The position numbers were made by a program, and so were the translations under genes. The notes under the pieces were generated by a model, which did not search any database, was not told the origin of the DNA, and was given only the letters and a program-made list of their open reading frames with translations. Shown piece by piece: positions 32,505 through 41,339 of a DNA stretch of 64,000 nt (within the stretch, counting starts at the first letter, position 1; each line of letters starts with the position of its first letter). The stretch comes from JAZKID01 sp965247525 (lineage in GTDB: Bacteria > Pseudomonadota > Alphaproteobacteria > Rhizobiales > UBA4765): NCBI GenBank assembly GCA_965247525.1, contig OZ252015.1, positions 992,001-1,056,000 on the forward strand, read 5' to 3'.

Positions 32505-34948
32505 TCCTCGCCTTCAAGCAATATCTCACGCTTTCCGGCATGGTTGGCAGGCGATACAACGCCTTCCAGTTCCATTCGCTCCATCAGCGTTGCGGCGCGG
32601 TTGTAACCGATCTGCAAACGCCGCTGGATGTAGGAGGTCGACGCTTTGCGATCGCGCATGACGATGGCAACGGCTTGAGAGTAGAGATCGCCCGCGCCCT
32701 CTTCGCCAAATGCGCCTTTATCGAACACGCTTCCGTCTTCATTAAATTCCGGCTCGGCTTCCGCCGTCACTGCCTCAAGATAAGCAGGCACACCTTGTTC
32801 TTTCAAATGGTTGACGATGTCTTCCACTTCGCCATCGGTGCAGAACGGGCCATGCACGCGGCTGATGCGGCCGCCGCCTGCCATGTACAGCATGTCGCCT
32901 TGGCCCAGCAGCTGTTCTGCGCCCTGTTCGCCCAGAATTGTGCGGCTGTCGATTTTCGATGTCACCTGAAATGAGACACGCGTCGGGAAGTTGGCCTTGA
33001 TCGTACCGGTAATGACGTCAACGCTTGGGCGCTGCGTCGCCATGATGATGTGAATGCCCGCCGCGCGTGCCATCTGTGCTAGGCGCTGCACCGCGCCTTC
33101 AATGTCCTTGCCCGCAACCAGCATCAGATCGGCCATTTCGTCGACGATGACGACAATATACGGCAGCGGTTCAAGCGACATCTCTTCGCGCTCATAAATG
33201 GCCTCGCCGGTTTCACGGTCAAAGCCGGTTTGTACGGTACGTGTCAGCTGCTCGCCCTGCTCGGCGGCTTGCGCCACGCGCGTGTTGAAGCCATCAATAT
33301 TACGCACTCCAAGCTTTGACATCTTGCGGTAGCGCTCTTCCATTTCCTTCACCGTCCATTTCAGCGCAACGACCGCTTTTTTCGGATCGGTGACGACGGG
33401 GGTCAGAAGGTGCGGAATGCCATCATAAACCGACAGTTCCAGCATTTTTGGATCAATCATGATCAGCTTGCACTGGTCGGGATTGAGACGATAGAGCAGC
33501 GACAGGATCATCGTATTGATCGCGACCGATTTGCCAGAGCCTGTGGTTCCGGCAATCAGAAGATGCGGCATTTTGGCAAGATCCGCGATGACGGGCTCGC
33601 CGCCAATTGTTTTGCCCATGCACAGCGGCAGTTTGCCCTTCATGTCCTCAAAATCTTTGGACGCCAGCAGCTCACGCAAATAGACCATTTCGCGGCGTGC
33701 ATTTGGCAGCTCAATGCCGATGACATTGCGCCCCGGCACAACAGCAACGCGTGCCGAAATCGCGCTCATTGAACGTGCGATATCATCCGCAAGGCCAATC
33801 ACGCGGCTCGATTTAATGCCCGGTGCAGGCTGCAATTCATAAAGCGTGACGACAGGTCCCGGACGAACATGGATGATCTCGCCCTTGACGCCGAAATCGT
33901 CGAGCACGCTTTCCAGAAGTTTGACGTTCTGCTCCAGCGCTTCCTTGTCTGGAATGACGCTGCGCTCGCGCTTAGGCGGATTTGACAACAGCGCCAGCGG
34001 TGGCAGTTCGTAATCACCTTCATTCAGCCACGAGGCCTGCGCTTCTTTAATCTCTCGCTTGCCTTTTTTAAGCTCGCGCACAGGCGTATCGATCGTGCTG
34101 CGTGAAGTGCGCTTTGGCGCGATAAAGTCATCATCGTCGTCGTCTTCAGCCTCATAGGTGTTGTCGTCGGCAATCGAGAAACGCGGCTCGCGGCGCGGGG
34201 TACCGCCATCAAACGCAGGCTCGACGCGCTGCCCTGCACTGTCTTGCCCAAGCGTGCGGCTGAAACGCGTAACCATGCCGCGCGTTGCATAGAGCCAATG
34301 CGTCAGCAACCCCAAAGGCGCAAAGCCTGCGGCCAGGGCTTCATCATCGGCATCAAAGGCTTCGCTGTTTTCAGCCAAAATACCACTTGCGAACACAAGT
34401 GCGCCAAGCCCAAACGCCCACAGCACCAAACCTGTCAGCGCCGTTCCTGCGGCGCCAAGACCGCTCAGCGGAAGACCGGCAAGCGAAAGCATGCCATCGC
34501 CCAATGCGCCGCCAAGACCTGTCGGCAGCGGCCATGCAGCGAAAAGCGGAAAGGCCGAAAAAGCGCCGCCCAGCAAAAACGGTGACAGCAACCAAAAACC
34601 AAGTCGTAATTTCTCGCGGTTCATTCCGCGCTTGGTCACAAGGCGGAACCCCCATGACACCAATGGAACCAAAAGCGCCAGCGCGGCGAAGCCAAACAGC
34701 TGGATGGTGTAGTCGGCAAAGGTGGAACCTGCAAAGCCCATGATATTGCTGGCCGGCGTGCCATTGGCATAATTCAGGCTGGCGTCTTCCACATTCCATG
34801 TCGCAAGCGCCGCAAAGCCGAAAGCGGCAATTGCAAAAAGGGCGAAGCCACCCATCTCGCCAGCGCGGCGGGACAACCCGCTGCGAAAATCCGAGGCTAA
34901 ATCGCTGTCGATGACATGGCGGGCAGTGGCAAAACGCATGAGACTCAA
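32501..34948 (-). CDS. ftsK: DNA translocase FtsK
   Basis: This 815-residue septal DNA translocase has about four to five hydrophobic helices in the first 190 residues and an acidic/basic linker (about 250-310). The RecA-type motor follows with Walker A GTTGSGKSVAINTM and Walker B YIVVIVDEMADLMLV, and a C-terminal winged-helix gamma domain (RKASTSYIQRRLQIGYNRAA) reads KOPS sequences. It coordinates chromosome dimer resolution with division. The linker is short compared with E. coli FtsK, as usual in this class. Confidence 0.95.
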   Translation of the reverse strand: MSLMRFATARHVIDSDLASDFRSGLSRRAGEMGGFALFAIAAFGFAALATWNVEDASLNYANGTPASNIMGFAGSTFADYTIQLFGFAALALLVPLVSWGFRLVTKRGMNREKLRLGFWLLSPFLLGGAFSAFPLFAAWPLPTGLGGALGDGMLSLAGLPLSGLGAAGTALTGLVLWAFGLGALVFASGILAENSEAFDADDEALAAGFAPLGLLTHWLYATRGMVTRFSRTLGQDSAGQRVEPAFDGGTPRREPRFSIADDNTYEAEDDDDDDFIAPKRTSRSTIDTPVRELKKGKREIKEAQASWLNEGDYELPPLALLSNPPKRERSVIPDKEALEQNVKLLESVLDDFGVKGEIIHVRPGPVVTLYELQPAPGIKSSRVIGLADDIARSMSAISARVAVVPGRNVIGIELPNARREMVYLRELLASKDFEDMKGKLPLCMGKTIGGEPVIADLAKMPHLLIAGTTGSGKSVAINTMILSLLYRLNPDQCKLIMIDPKMLELSVYDGIPHLLTPVVTDPKKAVVALKWTVKEMEERYRKMSKLGVRNIDGFNTRVAQAAEQGEQLTRTVQTGFDRETGEAIYEREEMSLEPLPYIVVIVDEMADLMLVAGKDIEGAVQRLAQMARAAGIHIIMATQRPSVDVITGTIKANFPTRVSFQVTSKIDSRTILGEQGAEQLLGQGDMLYMAGGGRISRVHGPFCTDGEVEDIVNHLKEQGVPAYLEAVTAEAEPEFNEDGSVFDKGAFGEEGAGDLYSQAVAIVMRDRKASTSYIQRRLQIGYNRAATLMERMELEGVVSPANHAGKREILLEGEE

Positions 34949-34976
34949 AACCCTTAACTAATAAGACATTTTTAAT

Positions 34977-35035
34977 GCCGCCATTCGGACAAGCCTCGGG
35001 CGTTTTAGTGACGCCGTACAGGCAAGCCTCGGGCG
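34977..35035 (-). repeat. Two dispersed-repeat units between ftsK and tesB
   Basis: Read on the minus strand there are two units, CGCCCGAGGCTTGCCTGTACGGC and CGCCCGAGGCTTGTCCGAATGGC, with CCCGAG cores 33 bp apart (plus-strand CTCGGG at 34995 and 35028) and A-rich linkers. They lie in the 192-base gap upstream of ftsK, so they may be in its 5' leader. The core is the same CCCGAGGCTTG sequence as in the ubiH-like gene 1.1 kb away. Confidence 0.88.
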
Positions 35036-35140
35036 TGACAGGCCTTAAGCCCGCCTCAACCATAGCTTTGAGGAGTTAAAGAGTTGGAAACCGTGACGGC
35101 GAATTCGAGATTGTGAAATGCCTAAAAGACGTATTGATCT

Positions 35141-36001
35141 TTAAGCGCGGACACGGATCAACCCTTCCTGCGCGACGCTTGCAACCAGCACACCGTCTTT
35201 TGTAAAAATTGACCCGCGCGAAAAGCCGCGCGCGCCTGATGCAGACGGACTGTCCTGCGCATACAGCAGCCACTCGTCGGCCTTGACAGGGCGGTGAAAC
35301 CATAATGCGTGGTCGAGCGAGGCGATCTGCAGATCTTTGTCAAAAATGCTGCGCCCATGCGCAAGCAAGGATGAATCAAGCAGCGTCATGTCGGACGCAT
35401 AAGCCAGAACAGCCTGATGCACGGCCTGGTCATCGGGCAGTTTTTCAGTGGCGCGGATCCAGATATATTGTTTGGGCTCCAGCCTTTGGCGTGAAATATA
35501 GCGAGTCAGGTCAACAAAACGCATCTCAATAGGGCGTTCGCGTTCCCAGTATTTTTTAACCTGCTCCGGCAAAAGATGGAGAAATTTCTCTTTCAGTTCC
35601 GTCTCGGTTGGCAACTCATCGGGTAAGGGAAGATTGTCAGGCATGTCCATATGATGCTCCAGCCCGTCTTCCTGGACCTGAAATGACGCCGAAAGCGCGA
35701 AAATAGCGGCGCCATGCTGCAAAGCGGTGACACGGCGCGTGGTAAAGCTTTTGCCGTCGCGCAGGCGGTCCACCTCATAGATGATCGGCACTTTGGGATC
35801 ACCTGCCAGCATGAAATAGCAATGCAGAGAATGGGCGCGGCGGGCATCGGGAACGGTGCGTGCGGCCGCAACCAGCGCTTGGCCAATCACCTGCCCGCCA
35901 AACACCCGCTGCCAGCCCACCTGCGGGGAGCGTCCGCGAAACAGGTTGTGTTCAAGCGGTTCGAGATCAAGTATGTTCAACAGATTGGTGATGGCAGACA
36001 T
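35141..36001 (-). CDS. tesB: Acyl-CoA thioesterase II
   Basis: This 286-residue double-hotdog thioesterase hydrolyses medium- and long-chain acyl-CoA. Family blocks are VFGGQVIGQALVAAARTV, SLHCYFMLAGDPKVPIIYEV, and near the C terminus ASLDHALWFHRP (catalytic Asp region) and LYAQDSPSASGARGFSRGSI. The start at 36001 (MSAITNLLNIL) fits TesB; upstream residues in the frame do not. Only 18 bases separate its start from that of the divergent ubiH-like gene. Confidence 0.93.
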   Translation of the reverse strand: MSAITNLLNILDLEPLEHNLFRGRSPQVGWQRVFGGQVIGQALVAAARTVPDARRAHSLHCYFMLAGDPKVPIIYEVDRLRDGKSFTTRRVTALQHGAAIFALSASFQVQEDGLEHHMDMPDNLPLPDELPTETELKEKFLHLLPEQVKKYWERERPIEMRFVDLTRYISRQRLEPKQYIWIRATEKLPDDQAVHQAVLAYASDMTLLDSSLLAHGRSIFDKDLQIASLDHALWFHRPVKADEWLLYAQDSPSASGARGFSRGSIFTKDGVLVASVAQEGLIRVRA

Positions 36002-36019
36002 CAAAAGGCCTATGGAAAA

Positions 36020-37441
36020 ATGACAAAAGACACGGATCAGGGAGCATGGCAAAACGATCTGCGTCAAGAGCACGCCCGAGCGGCAGCGAACGGCGTTGAT
36101 CAAAAAAACGCCCGAGCGGCAGCGAACGGCGAACCCGCCCGAGGCTTGCCGAACGGCGGCAATAAGAAAGATACCCGAGGCTCGCCGAACGGCGGCAATG
36201 AGAAAGATACCCGAGGCTTGCCGAATGAGCTCGTCTATGACGTGGCCATTGTCGGCGGCGGCTTTGCCGGGCTGACGCTTGCGCTGGCACTACACCATCT
36301 TGGCCGTGGCCGTTTGTCTCTGGTTTTAATCGACCAGAAACGCGAAGGCCCGCTGAATGATCTTCGCGCCTCGGCGATTGCCGCAGGTGCACGCCGCTTG
36401 CTGCAAAAAATAAATGCGTGGCCGGATGAAAGCTCGGTCCAGCCAATTACCGCGATGCGCATTACCGACAGCGCACTTGCCGATGGTGTCCGCCCTTCAC
36501 TGCTTCAGTTCATTGACGACAAGGAAGCAACTGAGCCTTTCGCGCATATGGTTGAAAACCGCCTGCTTCACTCAGCACTTGAAGCGCAGTTTGCGCAAAG
36601 CGGCATTGTGCGTGTGGAAGCAAGCGTCACGTCGACACAAAACACGCCGCAGCACCGCCAGCTCAGCCTGAATGATGGAGGTAAGATCAATGCCAGACTG
36701 GTTGCGGCCTGCGATGGCGGGCGCTCGCATTTGCGCGATCAGGTCAAAATCAAACTCATCGGCCGAGACTATGATCAGGCCGCGCTTGTCACAACCATTG
36801 CCCATCAAGAGCCGCATCGCGGCGAAGCGATTGAGCATTTTCTCGAAGCTGGCCCGTTTGCGGCTTTACCACTGATCGATGATGCCTCCGGCCAGCATCG
36901 CTCTTCAATCGTTTGGACAGAACGTAAAAAAGATGCCGCGGCATTGCAAAAATTATCTCCCGAGCAATTGCGCGCAGCACTGTTTGAACGCATTGGCGGC
37001 GTCTGGGGCAACATCACTCTGCTAGATAACGTGCAAAGCTTTCCCCTGTCGATCAAGCTGGCGCGCGGGTTTGTTGCAGACCGGCTGGCGCTTGTCGGCG
37101 ATGCGGCGCACGTCATTCATCCGATTGCAGGCCAAGGGCTCAATCTTGGCTTTCGCGATGTGGCGGCGCTCGCCGAAGTTGTTATCGACGGCCTGCAGCT
37201 TGGCTCTGACATTGGCGCACCGGACATTCTCGCGCGCTATCAGCGCTGGCGGCGTTTCGACACGATGATGATGGGGCTTGCCACTGACAGCCTCAACAGC
37301 ATGTTTTCAAAAAAATCCGTGATTTTACGCGGGCTGCGCAGTATCGGGCTTGGCCTTGTGGAGCAAAGCCCACGCCTGAAAAACTTCTTTATCTCCAGCG
37401 CGGCAGGAACGCTTGGCGACGTGCCGCGTCTGATGCGCTGA
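36020..37441 (+). CDS. UbiH/UbiF-type FAD monooxygenase with repeat-coded N terminus
   Basis: This 473-residue flavoprotein of the ubiquinone hydroxylase (UbiH/UbiF/UbiL) family has an FAD Rossmann loop VAIVGGGFAGLTLALAL, the DG-type segment LVAACDGGRSHLRDQ and the second FAD block LALVGDAAHVIHPIAGQGLN. About 70 residues precede the FAD domain; these consist largely of five imperfect 12-residue units such as ARAAANGVDQKN and TRGSPNGGNEKD, coded by the dispersed repeat. The ATG at 36020 overlaps the stop of a three-codon frame (36012-36023) that has its own AAAGG. An alternative is a TTG at 36217 right before LPNELVYDVAIVGGG, which would leave the repeats untranslated. Confidence 0.88.
   Translation: MTKDTDQGAWQNDLRQEHARAAANGVDQKNARAAANGEPARGLPNGGNKKDTRGSPNGGNEKDTRGLPNELVYDVAIVGGGFAGLTLALALHHLGRGRLSLVLIDQKREGPLNDLRASAIAAGARRLLQKINAWPDESSVQPITAMRITDSALADGVRPSLLQFIDDKEATEPFAHMVENRLLHSALEAQFAQSGIVRVEASVTSTQNTPQHRQLSLNDGGKINARLVAACDGGRSHLRDQVKIKLIGRDYDQAALVTTIAHQEPHRGEAIEHFLEAGPFAALPLIDDASGQHRSSIVWTERKKDAAALQKLSPEQLRAALFERIGGVWGNITLLDNVQSFPLSIKLARGFVADRLALVGDAAHVIHPIAGQGLNLGFRDVAALAEVVIDGLQLGSDIGAPDILARYQRWRRFDTMMMGLATDSLNSMFSKKSVILRGLRSIGLGLVEQSPRLKNFFISSAAGTLGDVPRLMR
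36069..36230 (+). repeat. Five-unit 36-bp repeat array in the ubiH-like gene
   Basis: CCCGAG cores start at 36075, 36111, 36138, 36174 and 36210 (steps of 36, 27, 36, 36). The first two units are CCCGAGCGGCAGCGAACGGC, the last three CCCGAGGCTTGCCGAACGGC (or close variants). Each is followed by an A-rich linker (AATAAGAAAGATA and similar). Every step is a multiple of three, so the array is read as 12- or 9-residue units of the form A/T-R-x-x-x-N-G. Confidence 0.95.
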
Positions 37442-37623
37442 TTGTCTCGTCGGCAAAGGCTGGTCTGTAAAATTTGAACAATTGCTTTTGATGTCCGCAA
37501 CTTGCATCAAGTTCGCCTGTGATAAAATAAAGAGACTTTTTCTGGGATTTATGCCATTTCTTTGGTGCGACATGGAGCCAGCGGGCACGGTCGCATTTTT
37601 TAATTTGCGTTGTGGAGTAATAA

Positions 37624-40428
37624 ATGACCGACAAGCCAGGCACGTCTGAACCCACAATCCATCAAACCCTGCGTGTCATTGAGCGCGCGGTCTATCGCGG
37701 CCCGCATCTTTACAGCTCCACACCGATGGTGCGCATCCAACTTGATCTTGGCGTTCTCGAAGAATGGCCCTCCAACCTGCTGCCGAATTTCACAACGCGC
37801 CTGCTTGAACTGCTTCCCGGCCTGCACAAGCATGGTTGTTCTTATGGCCGCCCCGGCGGCTTTGTGCAGCGGCTTGAAGACGGGACGTGGCTTGGCCATA
37901 TCGCCGAGCATATTGCGCTTGAGCTTCAGACATTAAGCGGGTTTAGCGGCGGCACGCGCGGCAAGACGCGCTCCGTCAAGGGCAAGCCCGGCGTTTACAA
38001 CCTGATGTATTGCTATCGCGACGAGCATGTTGGCCTGCTTGCGGGGCGCTATGCTCTGGAGCTAATCTCCTCACTTTTGCCGCAGCATTTTGCGGGCGTT
38101 GAAGGACTGTCACATCTCAGCACGCCGATTGTTGAAAAACACAGCGAAGCGAGCGAGGGCTTTTCTATTGAGACTGCGCTTCGCCATCTGCGCCGCGTCG
38201 GCAAACGCAATGCTCTTGGCCCGACCACGGCATCCATCGTGCAGGAAGCCGAGCGCCGCAAGATACCTGTCATCCGCCTTGATGAAAAATCGAGCCTTGT
38301 GCAGCTGGGCTATGGCAAATTTCAAAAACGGATCCGTGCAAGCCTCACGGGCCTGACATCTGAAGTTGCGACTGAAATCGCAGGCGACAAGGACCTGACA
38401 AAAACATTGCTGGCGCAAGCGGGCCTGCCTGTGCCGAAAGGTGCGCTGGCGCGCCATATCGATGACGCGCTGATCGAGGCCAAAAGGCTTGGCTATCCTG
38501 TCGTGATCAAACCACTGGACGGCAATCACGGCCGCGGCGTGACCATCAATATCAATGACGAGACACAGGCACGCTGGGCGTTTGACCAGGCGCGCGAGCG
38601 TTCACGCTCCGTTATCATCGAGCAGCAGTTTCAAGGCGACGACCATCGTATTCTCGTCATCGGCGGCGAAGTGGTTGCCGCTGCGCGCCGCGTCCCCGCC
38701 AATGTGACGGGCGACGGCAAGCGCACGATTTTAGAGCTTATCAACGAAGTCAACAAAGACCCGCGCCGCGGCGAGGGTCATGAATCATTTCTCACCCGCA
38801 TTCCATCCGACGAGCGCGTGCAAAACTTCCTTGAGCGCAGCGGTCTGACACTGCAAAGCGTGCCGGATGAAGGCGCGTGCATTTATCTCACCCCTACCGC
38901 GAACCTGTCCACCGGCGGCACCGCCATCGACGTGACCGAGGATCTCCACCCCGACAATGCCGTCATCGCAGAACGCGCGGCAGCGATCATCGGCCTTGAT
39001 ATTGCAGGCATTGATTTTGTTGCGCCCGACATCAGCAAGCCAGTGCGCGAAACCGGCGGCGGCATTATTGAAGTCAACGCAGCGCCCGGCTTTCGCATGC
39101 ATTTGCAGCCGTCCGAAGGGCGCGCGCGCAATGTGGCGCGGCCGGTTCTCGACATGCTGTTCCCGCAGGACATGCCCTGCCGCATTCCCGTGTTCGCCGT
39201 GACAGGCACCAACGGCAAGTCGACAACAACGCGCATGCTCAGCCATGTGCTTCGTGAAACCTATGCCAATGTCGGCCTGACGACGACGACGGGCATTTAC
39301 ATCAACGACAAGCGCATTATGCATGCCGATGCCTCCGGCCCTAAAAGCGCGCGGCTTTTGCTTCGCGAGCCTAATGTCGATGTCGCCGTTCTTGAAACAG
39401 CACGCGGTGGAATTTTGCGCGAAGGACTTGGCTTCGATTATTGCGATGTCGGCGCCGTTTTAAACATTGCAGGCGACCATCTTGGCCTGAAAGGCATCAA
39501 TACGGTTGAAGACATGGCGGATGTGAAAGCCGTTGTGGTTGAGGCCGTGCGCTCACGCGGGACCAGCGTTTTAAATGCCGATGACCCGCTGACAGCCAAA
39601 ATGGCACGCCATGCCGGCGGGCGCATTGCGTTTTTCTCAATGCTTGCCCCTGCCGAACGTCCTGAATTTTTGGCAAAACATATCAGCGATGGTGGGCTTG
39701 CCGTTGTGAATGAGCCTTCGGACGACGGCGGCAATATCGTCATTCATCACAATGGCGACGCAATCTATATTATGGGCGTTGGTGAAATTCCGGCGACATT
39801 TGAAGGCATGGCCGAGTTTAACGTCGCCAATGCGTTGGCCGCTGTGGCGATGAGCTTTGCCCATGGCATTCCCATCAAGTCCATTCGTAGTGCTTTATCC
39901 ACCTACACAACCTCGTTTGAGCATTCTCCCGGACGCCTCAATGTACACGACACCAACGGCTTTCGCGTCATCCTTGATTACGCGCACAATCTTCATGGCC
40001 TTCAAGCGATCGGCAAGCTCATTAAAAAGCTGAAACCCCAATATCGGCGGGTCATTGGCGTTCTCAGCATGGCCGGCGACCGCAGCGACCAGGACATGCG
40101 CGAAATGGGCGCTTTGGCCGCCGATATTTTTGATCAGCTGATTTTCCGCGAGGACGACGATTTGCGCGGCCGCGCGCAAGGCGAAATCAGTGCCCTTTTA
40201 AGAGAAGGTGCAATTGCAAACGGCTTTGCCGAAGCAAATGTCCGCGTTATGCTTCCCGAAAGCGTGGCCATGGCCGCAGGCCTTGCAGAAGCGCGCAAAG
40301 GTGATTTGCTGGTGATCACCGCCGACCAGATCGACCGGGCATGGAAACAGATCACGGAGTTCAGCAGCATTCACGAACCGCGTGAAGTTCCTGCAAATTC
40401 CAACATTCATCAGTTGAAGATGGCCTGA
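37624..40428 (+). CDS. cphA: Cyanophycin synthetase
   Basis: This 934-residue bifunctional ligase adds aspartate and arginine alternately to build multi-L-arginyl-poly-L-aspartate. It has an N-terminal domain (1-160) and an ATP-grasp domain (about 210-480) with GYPVVIKPLDGNHGRGV and the phosphate loop GKRTILELINEV. The C-terminal Mur-ligase domain has P-loop AVTGTNGKSTTTRML near residue 525, LETARGGILREGLGF and the C-terminal DYAHNLHGL. Length and order match CphA of bacteria. It is followed after 23 bases by cphB, making a storage-and-mobilisation operon for nitrogen and carbon. Confidence 0.96.
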   Translation: MTDKPGTSEPTIHQTLRVIERAVYRGPHLYSSTPMVRIQLDLGVLEEWPSNLLPNFTTRLLELLPGLHKHGCSYGRPGGFVQRLEDGTWLGHIAEHIALELQTLSGFSGGTRGKTRSVKGKPGVYNLMYCYRDEHVGLLAGRYALELISSLLPQHFAGVEGLSHLSTPIVEKHSEASEGFSIETALRHLRRVGKRNALGPTTASIVQEAERRKIPVIRLDEKSSLVQLGYGKFQKRIRASLTGLTSEVATEIAGDKDLTKTLLAQAGLPVPKGALARHIDDALIEAKRLGYPVVIKPLDGNHGRGVTININDETQARWAFDQARERSRSVIIEQQFQGDDHRILVIGGEVVAAARRVPANVTGDGKRTILELINEVNKDPRRGEGHESFLTRIPSDERVQNFLERSGLTLQSVPDEGACIYLTPTANLSTGGTAIDVTEDLHPDNAVIAERAAAIIGLDIAGIDFVAPDISKPVRETGGGIIEVNAAPGFRMHLQPSEGRARNVARPVLDMLFPQDMPCRIPVFAVTGTNGKSTTTRMLSHVLRETYANVGLTTTTGIYINDKRIMHADASGPKSARLLLREPNVDVAVLETARGGILREGLGFDYCDVGAVLNIAGDHLGLKGINTVEDMADVKAVVVEAVRSRGTSVLNADDPLTAKMARHAGGRIAFFSMLAPAERPEFLAKHISDGGLAVVNEPSDDGGNIVIHHNGDAIYIMGVGEIPATFEGMAEFNVANALAAVAMSFAHGIPIKSIRSALSTYTTSFEHSPGRLNVHDTNGFRVILDYAHNLHGLQAIGKLIKKLKPQYRRVIGVLSMAGDRSDQDMREMGALAADIFDQLIFREDDDLRGRAQGEISALLREGAIANGFAEANVRVMLPESVAMAAGLAEARKGDLLVITADQIDRAWKQITEFSSIHEPREVPANSNIHQLKMA

Positions 40429-40451
40429 GCCGCGCTATAACCACTTCCAAG

Positions 40452-41339
40452 ATGGAACATAACGCAAAAACACGCACGAGCGTGACATCGTCATCAAAAA
40501 AACGACCCTCTAAAAAAAGGGGCGGCACCCTTATTATTATTGGCGGCCACGAAGACCACAATGGCGAGCGCGTCATTTTAAAAGAAGTCGCAAAACACGT
40601 CAAAGGTGGACGGCTTGTCCTTGCCACAATCGCTTCGCACAACCCAGACGGCTATTTAAAGAAATATCAGGCTTCGTTTGCGGAGCTAGGCATTCCAGAC
40701 GTCGAAGAGCTTTACATTAAAAACCGTGTTGAGGCGGCGCACCCCGACAAGATCGCGGCGCTTGATGATGTGAACGCCATTTTCTTTTCGGGCGGCGATC
40801 AGCTGCGCATTACGAGCCAGATCGGGGAAACGCCGCTTTATGAGCGCGTGCGTGAAATTTATGACAATGGCGGTGTCATCGCAGGCACATCGGCCGGTGC
40901 GTCGATGATGAGCGAAACAATGCTTGTGCGCGGACGCGGAAAGACATCATCACGCGCAGGCGACCTTCGCATTACGGCAGGCCTTGGTTTTATGAATGAC
41001 GTGATCATCGACCAGCATTTTGCCGAGCGCGGGCGTATCGGCCGCCTGATTGGCGCCGTTTCACAAAATCCGCGTGTGCTTGGTATCGGACTTGATGAAG
41101 ACACCGCAATTGTGGTTGAAGGCGACCGTTTTGACGTGATTGGCTCGGGCGCTGTTTACATCGTCGATGGCTCCAGCATTACCCATTCCAATGCCGCAGA
41201 GGCGGAGCCTGAATCACCTTTATCGATTTACGACCTTCGCCTGCACGTGCTCAGCGCGGGCAATGCGTTTGATTTAAAAGCACGGCGGCCATTGGATATC
41301 CCGCTCAACTCAAAACAGTCGTTCGCCAAAAAGAATTAG
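40452..41339 (+). CDS. cphB: Cyanophycinase
   Basis: This 295-residue serine hydrolase of the peptidase S51 family cleaves cyanophycin to beta-Asp-Arg dipeptides. The nucleophile is in VIAGTSAGASMMSE; supporting blocks are FFSGGDQLRITSQI and IDQHFAERGRIGRLIGAV, the latter with the family His. It begins with a short basic tail. It is in the same direction as cphA and its end overlaps the convergent hisN gene by a few bases. Confidence 0.95.
   Translation: MEHNAKTRTSVTSSSKKRPSKKRGGTLIIIGGHEDHNGERVILKEVAKHVKGGRLVLATIASHNPDGYLKKYQASFAELGIPDVEELYIKNRVEAAHPDKIAALDDVNAIFFSGGDQLRITSQIGETPLYERVREIYDNGGVIAGTSAGASMMSETMLVRGRGKTSSRAGDLRITAGLGFMNDVIIDQHFAERGRIGRLIGAVSQNPRVLGIGLDEDTAIVVEGDRFDVIGSGAVYIVDGSSITHSNAAEAEPESPLSIYDLRLHVLSAGNAFDLKARRPLDIPLNSKQSFAKKN

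Noticed and set aside
34371..35063. 230-codon minus-strand frame starting in the ftsK leader
   Set aside because: It lies across the repeat units and then inside ftsK in another frame; its residues after the repeats are only an out-of-frame reading of ftsK.
36069..36230. CRISPR array
   Set aside because: The period (36 bp) is the whole unit, not repeat plus spacer; the linkers are only about 12 bases and similar to each other, and there is no cas gene.
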